Translations under genes and position numbers: made by a program
Shown: positions 55,401 through 64,000 of the stretch, one piece after another
How positions within the stretch are numbered: position 1 is the stretch's first letter
Layout: every line of letters begins with the position of its first letter
Source of the DNA: Tethya wilhelma
Taxonomy: Eukaryota > Porifera > Demospongiae > Tethyida > Tethyidae
Direction of reading: 5' to 3'
Assembly: GCA_964030475.1 (NCBI GenBank)
Contig: CAXIPT010000001.1
Span: 15,387,614-15,451,613 of the forward strand
Length of the DNA stretch: 64,000 nt
Notes under the pieces: generated by a model
What the model saw: the letters and a program-made list of their open reading frames with translations, nothing else
Told to the model about the DNA's origin: nothing
Databases searched by the model: none

Positions 55401-58327
55401 CACCAGTGTATTTACAGGTGTACATTCTTAAATATGAACACAAAGTTCTCCACTTACTAGTTCAATGTCGCCCATTGTGACATCCAACAGAGCTTGGAGA
55501 AAGTCCTCACTACCTTCAGGACCTTGAGGTCTTTTCAAGACAAGATCCTTAAGAGTGCTTACCCCAAGAAAGGCACGCTCCTAACAGAGCAAGATTGACA
55601 ATAACACATTCAGCTTACAAAAGTTGTCAAACATTGCTTCCTCATCCCCAGACTTTCCCATGAACAAGTGTCAAATCTTTTGTAATACATGCACATGCCT
55701 GGGAAGGTCTTGGAATGTACTATAATTTACAGCCACACACTCACTTCATCAGTACAGTATGTTCTAATGATGTTCAGAGCTGAATGAGTGATCCGTGGAG
55801 CCTCCAACACCAGCTTGGTGAAGAGCCTGCAGGTGAATGCATGGAGGAGAGACGGCAGTAGAACAATCATGAACTATCGAAAACTTTTGACTAACAGCTA
55901 GAGAACTGGACACTGACCGATCTCTGGTGTCCAACTTGGCCTTTGCTCCATTGAGAAGGCCAGTGAGACAAGAGTCATACTGGAGGTTGTTTTGGGCACT
56001 GTGAAGGTAGCTCTCGGCTATACAGTACTCAGCAAACAGCCAGGTAGCAGCCAGGTTGAATCGACTTTTAAAGTCTTCAAGAATGAATTCCAGCAAAGCT
56101 GCATCAAAAACAAAGGTATAGTTGGTATGTTTAAACAGAGCACACACACTACTGCTGCTATTAGGCTCACTTGTATTGAACTCCCCTCCAAATTGTGTGA
56201 CTATACTGATGATAAGAGATATCCTAGCCTGAAAAGTATATATACAAAATACAAGGTTTACATTAGACCACAAATATACACACATGAATATATACATGTA
56301 CCTCTTCTGCAGTTCCATGTCCTATTCCCTCTGTAGAGAAAGAAACCAAAATCTTCAAAGACTGTGTATGCATCAAAATAAATGTCAAACTAACTCTCTG
56401 AGTGCAGGATTCTCTTAAAGGCTGTCACAGACATAGTTTGGAGTGTCTCCACAGGTAAAGGCTTCACCACACTGGATAGATTGAACTGCCGAATCTTCTT
56501 CAGTTTCTGAACAAAACAGACAAAACAACAACACAATCGTAAAGAGATGACACAAAATGGCAAGGAAATTACACAAGTATCAATGACTGTTGTCATCTCT
56601 CACCTGTGGTTGAGCTGCAACAGACTGGAGAAAAGGAAGAGCACAAGAATCATTGTCAAGATACAATACACACTCAAACTGGGATTCAACAAAACACACA
56701 GCCTACCTTTCGTCTCTCGGGTTTTGTAGGTTCCTTTGGCTCTATATACAAGTGAAGAAATATTATCATAGCATGCACTTATAGTACAAGGTATGCAGTG
56801 CAGAGACACTAGCGGGAATCAAGCACTGCACACATGCAGCCATGATGTCTTACTTTGAGAGACAGGGGTAGTGGGTATAGCCACAAGCTGCATATAGAGT
56901 CACACACACATACACATAATGCAACACCTCAACAAATACACATATGTACACTTCATTCCAAGCCACACTCACATTAGTTGAATGGATTGATGAGCTGTCA
57001 ACCTCTGTCTCCATCTTGATGCTCCCTCCTCCAACTCCCATTCCACTCGTGGGGCTACTCTCAGAGAGGGGTGTGAAGAAGGCAGTGTAGGCCAGGGGAA
57101 ACATGGGGTCAAAGATGTTAGGCATCCCAAGAAGAGAACCAAGGTAGGCCAGCTCCACCATGCTCTCTTCCAGATCTGGCTGAGTCTGAGAAGAACAAGT
57201 ATCCAGTATATAATTTGAGAATGCTGGATATGTATTACTGCACAGAGTAGCCCTGTACCCCGGCTCAACTTAGCAACTCGCAAAAAATAAAATAGAAGGC
57301 CTGGAAACAGGCTAGCACAGAGTACCACTGGCATTTTTTACAGACAAATTTTTTGGTGAGCACATGTGATGGTCTTGAACAATACTACAAGGGACTGGCA
57401 TACCTCACTCTTCTCTTCTGTTTTGACAGTGATATCACTTTCTTCTTTGATCTTTCTCTTCTTTCTCTCTCCTTCCTCTGATGATGCATCCTTTGACCTT
57501 GGTCGCTTGGCAATGCGGGGATCTCTGACAACGGGAGAGGTGCTTTGGGAATCAGGACTCTCTGAGCGTTTCTAACAGTAGAATATGTAAATAAGTAATC
57601 TCCAGGTCAATGAAGTACACAGATGATAACATTACTTGTCTTTGAGCTTTAATTCCTTTGGCCTCGGCTCCCACACCAACACCAGCAGACGTCATTTGTG
57701 AAGCTAGCAATCTAGCTAAGTGAGTCACCTGATAACACAAGAGATGTATTCATGAACAAAAATTATTTCTTGTGTCCAAAATGCCAGACTCTTTCTTGTA
57801 CCTGTGCCTCTGTTCCAGCAGCAGCAATGGGTGTGTATGAGCTACGGAAGGTCTTTGGTTGAAATGAAGGAACGTGCTCCATTGTGGCTATGACTAGCTC
57901 AGTAACAGCTTCAGGAGTCAACAGAGGCTTCAAATCTAGCACAATGACGAAAGATAATATAAATACTGCATAGAAATGCTCTTGGACCCCACAAAGTGCA
58001 GATAAGAATGAAAAGAAAAGCAGGCATGAGGAAAGACTGGTTTACGTGACTACAGTACACCTACTGAAGTCTTGTAAAGAGAAGCTTTACTGTACCTGTA
58101 GCTGTCAACTCAATGGCTTCCATGAAGGCATTCCCGCCAGCTCCCACCCTCTCCTCTCCACCACTGGCCATCACCCCTCCCTCCATCACAGAGCCTGAGG
58201 GGGTCTCTTGAGACACTTCAGAAGACTAAAGGTGAATAGAAGTACAGGTTGCAAAGGATACAGCAAACCAGGGAAATGAATCACAATACACTTACAGCTT
58301 TTCGTGAAGAGCTCTCTGCCTCCAGCC
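52469..58327 (-). CDS. SYMPK: Symplekin (N-terminal HEAT region not in window)
   Basis: About 20 short exons. Alignable blocks in order: [21 protein letters not shown] and [21 protein letters not shown] (57.9-57.65 kb), an NLS-like linker ([19 protein letters not shown]), [30 protein letters not shown] and [118 protein letters not shown] (as [12 protein letters not shown]), [20 protein letters not shown] and [13 protein letters not shown] (52.6 kb). Symplekin is the scaffold of the cleavage/polyadenylation and histone 3'-end complexes in the nucleus. The 5' part (about 350 residues of HEAT repeats that bind SSU72) is missing upstream of 58327. The last exon is not resolved below 52469. Confidence 0.9.
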
Positions 58328-58652
58328 TAGAATGAAACAAATACATGTACAATGAAGGCACCGATGGTGCACAAGCCTCGGCACATTCAACTAGCTAGCT
58401 AGCGCATGCTAATTACACTGTTTAAGAGTGCATCATAGCTACATGAGTACTACGAGTTCATGTATTTGAAAAACAATCACCTTATAGGTGCACAGTGACA
58501 CTGTCACAGCCACATCACAACTCTCAGTGTGATGAAGCAGCACTGAGTAAGTCACACATAACAAAGCCTGATCCGTGTGTCAGCCTAGTTCTGAGCCAAT
58601 AGATCTGGCTCAATAAGAAAATCAGTGGAATGGTAAAACTTGAACGGTTATA
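58328..58652. other. Gap between symplekin and the secreted repeat gene
   Basis: About 325 bp with no supported coding sequence. The symplekin acceptor at 58328 demands an upstream exon, which I cannot find here. Confidence 0.5.
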
Positions 58653-58916
58653 CTAATCGCGGATGGCTCGGGACTCACGACTGTCGTATCCACTGTCGGG
58701 TGGATCGCGGATGGCTCGGGACTCACGAGTGTCGTATCCACTGTCGGGTGGATCGCGGATGGCTCGGGATTCACGAGTGTCGTATCCACTGTCGGGTGGA
58801 TCGCGGATGGCTCGGGACTCACGAGTGTCATATCCAGGTTGTTCCACTGGGGCCGCCTTCGATGGAATAGCTAAAATAATAGCCATCAAAAATGCGGAAT
58901 ACACTTTGAGATACAT
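58653..58916 (-). CDS. Small secreted tandem-repeat protein
   Basis: 87 aa, stop 58655-58653. Start chosen at 58916 (MYLKVYSAFLMAIILAIPSKA) because it gives a classic signal peptide; an in-frame Met 9 codons upstream would bury it. After cleavage near KAA/PVEQP the mature part is four copies of a 16-residue unit, SGYDTRESRAIRDPPD, nearly perfect also at DNA level (48-bp repeats at 58658-58835). It is rich in Arg, Asp and Tyr, with no Cys and no dibasic sites. I do not recognise a family. Possibilities are a secreted peptide precursor or a matrix protein. Confidence 0.6.
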   Translation of the reverse strand: MYLKVYSAFLMAIILAIPSKAAPVEQPGYDTRESRAIRDPPDSGYDTRESRAIRDPPDSGYDTRESRAIRDPPDSGYDSRESRAIRD

Positions 58917-59538
58917 ATCTTCACTTGATCTTATTTTCAGCAAACTTTATAAGTTGTACACTGTTGAAATTTTATGAAAAAGATGCAAATTTTCTCTCTT
59001 TTATACTCTTTGAAGAAACCACATCAGTATATAGCTATATTGGTACTATATAGTTAAATTAACATATGTGACCAGAAACCATACAATTTTAAGTGTGCAC
59101 GAGTTCCTTAGTTTTATAATAACAGCTGACCAAGTAAATGCTACTATGCGAGTAACAACAAAATGCCCAATACACACAATATAATATGCAAATGTTACCA
59201 AACATGCATGGTATGCCAAGGAAATAACAAAAATGTCACAAAATGTCAAAATGTTACGTTGTACTACTGTACGTGAAAATCTTCCTGACTGACTTACTTA
59301 AAAAGGGATTTTCAAAGAACAAGACTGTTTCAACTTTGACAACACAATGTATTTCCACAAAATTAAGTGATTCCTTGCATTCTTATACTTAAAAACAAGT
59401 TCTTCCAAATTAGAAATATAGTTGATCAAACTTTGACAACACATTGTTTAGTCATTAATAAGCCTAAACAAGAGCTAGAAAGCTTTGAAACTCAGTTTAA
59501 ATTTATGAGCTTCAGTGTAGCCATCTTCNCACACTCAG
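58917..59538. other. AT-rich region ending in a one-base N
   Basis: No supported gene. The last bases before the N at 59529 (gtagccatcttc) belong to a repeat also found at 48290 and 60455, so the sequence may be joined wrongly here. Confidence 0.55.
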
Positions 59539-59619
59539 ATAATCCCAGTGGTCTTGGCCTGTCTCCTCTGTTGTCTGATCAAACCAGATGAAACTAAACA
59601 CAGGCGATTGGAAGACTAA
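59539..59619 (+). pseudogene. Orphan last exon of a tetraspanin
   Basis: After an acceptor (cacactcag) the DNA encodes IIPVVLACLLCCLIKPDETK and ends RRLED with TAA at 59617-59619, the same end as tetraspanin 1. The following flank (to about 59970) matches 2128-2600. Exons 1-6 are absent to the left, where a one-base N and a repeat boundary lie. Confidence 0.88.
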
Positions 59620-60131
59620 ACTAAAACTACGGTTATAAAATTACAAGTTTATGTGATCAAGTATTAATGATGAGATATATAGATATATAATATTCTTTCA
59701 AAGTGTATAAAGAAGGTTCACAGAGTTTGTTGCTTTTTGCTATGATGAACATTGTCCGACTAGCTCAAAAAATAGTGGGTAATGGTCATTAATATAACTT
59801 TCTCCTACATGACATTGTTCTTCTCACTCAATGTAAAGATTGTCAGAGTAAAAAAAGCAAAGCACTAATTTTGTCATGAATATCAATGAGCTATCCACAA
59901 AAATAATACTTGAATGAATTCAAAGATAAACAAATTGTCATTTTTTTTAAGGCGTGCAACATAATTAAGTATGCTGCAACAAAATCAATGACCACAAGAC
60001 CAGATAGCTAAACATGCATTGGATATCAACTTACAGAAGTGCTCAATGCATGGATCACTTCTACTATGATTAATATTATTGTGTCTATTGTAATACTTGG
60101 TCTGTTGACCTATAAAGGAGAGGTAAATTGC
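59620..60131. other. Duplicated tetraspanin 3' flank
   Basis: Resembles 2128-2640 with small indels (shared: gaaggttcacagagttt, ctcctacatgacattgtt). No gene seen. Confidence 0.7.
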
Positions 60132-61571
60132 TCAGAAAATGTAGTCATAATCATCATCCATTAATTCTTGAGAGTCCCTTAAGACTCTTGCTCTCATTGA
60201 GGTCTGTATATCTCCATATGCAGCACTTGGCCTCATTGGGATTTCTTCATCTGATGTTGCTCTATATAGTACGTACAGTACAGAGACAGAATTATTATCA
60301 TACGTACGATAGTATACGTATAGTAGGAATGGGCCGACTGTCCCATAGACACAATACAAAATGTTGGTCACCATAAAAATCTAGTTAAACAAAATCAAAC
60401 TTTCAAAGTTGCTCAAAGGCTCTCACTAACAGATTACAAATTCATGTACTTCAATGTAGCCATCTTCTTGTAGAGTTCAAAGGTCATTATCCACGTGGCA
60501 TTATCATGCGCATGCGCATTAGCCTTCTCCACTTACTGTAGTGCATATAGCTGCTACTCAAGCGTTTTGTAAGGACTAACCAGTCTCTAATATTTTCCCC
60601 ACTGTAGTGTAGAAAAAAGTGAATGAACAAGTAGTAAAAATTTCAAAAAATTAAGTAGTGTAGGAATGGGCAATGCGGTAAAAAGTATTGGAACAAGGCA
60701 TGTCTCATCGGCACATGACTACTTCATTTTTTATACCAACTCTTGGCTGGCAGTCCAGTTGTTATACCTGTCTGTTATAGTTTGCTCAACTGCTTAGCCT
60801 ACTGATTAGTAGGAATTTGAACCAACAACACTTAGCGGGATCCTTAGGAAGGATCAACTGACAAGAATAAAAATGAAGTAGTCATGTGCCGATGAGACAT
60901 GCCTTGTTCCAATACTTTTTACCGCATTGCCCATTCCTATACACTACTTAATTTTTTGAAATTTTTACTACTTGTATAAGGAGTTGGACTCGCTTCGCTC
61001 GCCTACTCCTTGTTTATGTACATTTACAGAATTAACAGTTACCATAATATAATAATTATTATAGTAACATAGATAAATTGATGAGCATAGCTATGCAGAT
61101 CAGTTGGCTTAGGACAACCTTTGTAGTTGAAGGAACACACAATAATCACTAGTTTGTGTACACACAATGTATTGGAAAGGGAAGCAATGCTGCATGTGCA
61201 TATGCACTGCTTTCTTTGGCCAGCTCAGCAATTTACTTCACTACGTGACATCACAGACGACCCTTTTCCAACTTGGCATTAGGTGGCAAAGAAACTCGTT
61301 ATCTGGCTAGCTGTGTTTCTTGTACAGCGATAGAGAAGCAGACTTCTAGTAGTGACTGTTCTCACCTCGTTACGCTTCATTTGTGAAACATTGGCTCCAT
61401 ATCGTGCTTCTTTGTTCCTGTAGTCAGCTAGGAGCAGCATTGAGATTGCTCAAAATGATAATAATTATTATTATTCTAGCTCATTAGTGCACTACAATAC
61501 AAACTAACATAAGATTATGTAAGTTATACTATCAAATATTTGTGGGGATTCCTAAATGAAGCACCCACACC

Positions 61572-61622
<51 letters not shown>

Positions 61623-64000
61623 ACACACACACAGACACACATTATAGTTGCATGACCCTTAAGTAGGGGGCACTCGATGCATAGTTGAGTGCGGCATATT
61701 TAAGGGCATGCAACTATTTTGTTTGCCATTGACCCTCTATGACCCTTAGCTACTCCACTGTCACCTCCACCCAACCAGTAATCCGCAATTAGCCTATAAA
61801 AACTTTGGTTGCTAGGCACTAGCAAACAAACATACACACACATGCATACACACACAATGACACGCATATATCCTCATTCCCAAGCTTTTCCCCCCCACTC
61901 AAACAATGAATTACTTTATCACTAAATAATTTTAGTGACCAAAGCCAAAACCATGCACATGCACTCAGGAAAACTTGAAAGGAAGGAAGAGGAAAAGCCC
62001 GGCTGATTTTGGTCACGTACTCAAAATTAACGTGATGCCTATTGGTCTGTTGGAATGCATATGTATGGTAGCCTCATTCCTAGCAGGCAATGGCAATGTG
62101 TATGGGTGCAACTGTGGCAGACTTCTCAGATTACAACGTACACTGAGCGGGTTTGACCCTCCTTCTCTTTGTATGATCAGGCTAATTTTAGGCAGTATAA
62201 TTATACTGTAGACTGCATGCTTCAGATCATAATTAGAGTGAAAGTTGACGTTTTAAAGGAGTTAAGAATATAACAACTGAAAATGCTGTTGCATTTGTTT
62301 ATTCATTCTCAAGACTGCCATTATTCTCAAATTTCATGTATAAAGCGCAAAATAATCATGGCATCAATTTTGGCCAATCATTCTCCATTACCTACAAAAA
62401 TTTTTATTACTAATTATTACATAAAGAGTAAACTAGAACTTACTCGTTAACAACAACATTGTTGCATTCATGACCATATTGACCTGATAGTTCGTTTTCC
62501 TGCTGTACAACTTGAACACTGTAGGTGAATGACATGAACAACAAAAATTAATATCAGTTGAAATAATTATTATTAATTTTACAATCTAAATAACCCAACT
62601 CAAGTTTTACAATAATTTTTGGTCTATATCATGTGACTATATGACAGTTCTGATTATTGACGATTTACGTTTTTCTCCTCAGATATGTCAGGAGTGCACT
62701 TAACAGAACTATACTGTACAGCAGAACTGAGGCACAGGCTGTACCAATTACTGCTCCAACATAGTGACAACTAGAACCTATGATAGAAACATTAATCATA
62801 ATAATAACTACAATAACATAAGCAACAATCAAAATGTAAGGAATCGAGTTTCAGTATATACAATTAAGACAGCTACATACATGGAGCAGATAGTGTGCTG
62901 TTGTTTATAGTGATAGACACTCCAGGTCCAACACTAGTGAATGCTCTCACAGTACACGTAATAGTGACACAAGTTTCAGGTTCCAGAGAAGAGATGGTGA
63001 ACTCAAATGTAGAGTTGTTTGTGATGTTGACAGTTGTAACAGAATTTATAGTGTATGAGACCTCATACTGTGTAATGATCCCATTTGGTCTGTCAGGTGG
63101 GGACCAGGTTACTTCAACTGATGTGAACTTAGAAGTAAGAGTCAGTGAGTTGACTGCACCAGGAGCTGCAATAAGGGAATTATTATATTGTGCACATAAT
63201 ATAATCGTGAGTATAAAGATAGAAATATAATGAGTTAAAATTACTCAGAACTCACTGCTCTCAGCTGTTTTAATAGTCAAGGGTGCCTCAGAGATTGGTT
63301 CAGTATCAGCACTATTCACAGCAGCCACTGAAAAGGAGTACTCTGTGAAAGGAATCAAGCCCTCAACTGTGTAAGTCCTTGATGCACCAGAGGATGAGGC
63401 AGTGGTGGTCTGTGAGTCTCTATCATATCGTATCGTATAGCCAGTGATGACACCATTTTGATCAAGACAAGGCAATTCATTCCAAGAGAGCTCCACGGAA
63501 GTAGCCATCACATTTTGTACAGAGAGACCTGATGGAGCACTAGAGGGAGCTAGAAAAATCAACATGTACTGTAGTATTAAACAGCAGTAGTAATAGATTG
63601 AATGTATACACTATGTATACCTTACCATTAGATAGAGTGTGTAGCATCACTTCAACACTTTCTTTATTAGCAGCGTTAGATAATTTGTACATAGCTGTCA
63701 CTGTAATGGTGTATGTGCTGAACTCTTCAAGTCCATCAATATCTCTTGTATGTAGTGAGCCATCAACTGTCACAGAACCTGTATCCTCAGGTGGACAACT
63801 TGTACGTGTGTAGGTTATGATATATTCATCAGCAGACCTATTCCCGCTACCAGAAGACAGTGACCACTCAATTCTTAAAGATGTTGAGGAGAGAACTGAA
63901 GAGGAACTCAAGATGAAAGGAGTTGGAAGAGCTAGAATAATTCACAATGGAAGAGAGTAAATCCAAAAAATTACACAAAATTAACGTGTGCATGCATGAG
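60132..64000 (-). CDS. Receptor C: FN3 domains, TM and tyrosine tail (5' end outside window)
   Basis: Exons in gene order: FN3 at about 63932-63627, 63551-63255 and 63165-62881 (homologous to the second, third and fourth FN3 exons of receptor B); TM exon 62777-62669 (GAVIGTACASVLLYSIVLL, then YLRRK); tail exons at about 62518-62445 (VQVVQQENELSGQYGHE) and about 61418-61367 (NKEARYGANVSQMKRNE); last exon 60261-60132 (AAYGDIQTS, DDDYDYIF, stop 60134-60132). One further tail exon is needed for phase. All FN3 joins are phase 1. The fifth FN3 domain of receptor B is absent, so the ectodomain is shorter. Tail tyrosines (QYGH, RYGA, AYGDI, YDYIF) suggest phosphorylation-dependent signalling. Plasma membrane; ligand unknown. 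Confidence 0.8.
60627..60975. mobile_element. MITE-like element with long terminal inverted repeats
   Basis: The arms 60627-60732 and 60867-60975 are almost perfectly complementary for more than 100 nt (outer ends acaagtagtaaaaatttc and gaaatttttactacttgt) around a 134-nt spacer. It lies in a receptor C intron. An older copy is at 48434-48803. No coding capacity. Confidence 0.9.
61579..61633. repeat. (CA)n microsatellite
   Basis: Uninterrupted CA run with one CC break, inside a receptor C intron. Confidence 0.9.

Noticed and set aside
58663..58977. Plus-strand 104-codon repeat ORF over the secreted repeat gene
   Set aside because: No signal peptide or start context; the minus strand has signal peptide, repeats and stop in good order.

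Overview
The window is animal nuclear DNA. Genes have short introns with GT..AG borders, are packed tightly on both strands, and many are head-to-head. The conserved genes are typical of animals (ARL2, TBCB, LRR1, CINP, IQCB1/NPHP5, AP4S1, TDP1, symplekin, an RPS6KC1-like pseudokinase). They sit among lineage-expanded families: FN3 receptors, tetraspanins, kinase-Kelch proteins and giant beta-helix multi-pass proteins. AT-rich sequence, microsatellites, small inverted-repeat elements and this gene mix suggest a demosponge of the Amphimedon type. That assignment is inference; no species marker was read.

Layout. 1-13.2 kb: an array of head-to-head FN3-receptor (-) / tetraspanin (+) pairs. Receptor A (start 344) faces tetraspanin 1 (759). 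Receptor B (start 7870) faces tetraspanin 2 (8271). A tandem duplication of about 2 kb then carries a third tetraspanin 3' half and a second copy of the last exons of the neighbouring kinase gene. 12.3-18.1 kb (-): an RPS6KC1-like PX-MIT-pseudokinase. 18.3-25.5 kb: ARL2 (+), TBCB (-), LRR1 (+), CINP (-) and IQCB1 (+), mostly in divergent pairs with very short promoters. 25.7-27.4 kb: a type II membrane glycosyltransferase-like protein. 27.7-31.8 kb: a secreted-beta-helix plus multi-TM protein with one in-frame TGA. 32.0-38.8 kb: AP4S1 (-), two single-exon NNMT/PNMT-type methyltransferases (+) and TDP1 with an N-terminal PBZ zinc finger (-). 38.8-43.1 kb: a rearranged pseudogene of the beta-helix family, an empty stretch and a third methyltransferase. 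43.7-47.5 kb (-): an intact 1274-aa beta-helix/multi-TM protein. 48.8-51.4 kb (-): a kinase / coiled-coil / Kelch protein. 52.5-58.3 kb (-): symplekin without its N-terminal HEAT region. 58.7-58.9 kb (-): a small secreted tandem-repeat protein. 59.5-64 kb: again a tetraspanin 3' end facing an FN3 receptor (receptor C), after a one-base N in a repeat that may be a bad join.

The most interesting pattern is the repeated receptor/tetraspanin pair. The receptors share signal peptide, FN3 (plus Ig-like) domains and TM segment, and have tyrosine-containing tails, but differ in domain number. The tetraspanins share their TM exons but differ in the large extracellular loop exon. This fits a diversifying cell-surface recognition locus; that function is an inference. 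Other notable items are the PBZ-TDP1 fusion, a 12-nt AP4S1 microexon, a destroyed splice donor in tetraspanin 1, and the possible 5' coding overlap of CINP and IQCB1. I saw no rRNA, tRNA or CRISPR array, but I could not run a covariance-model scan.
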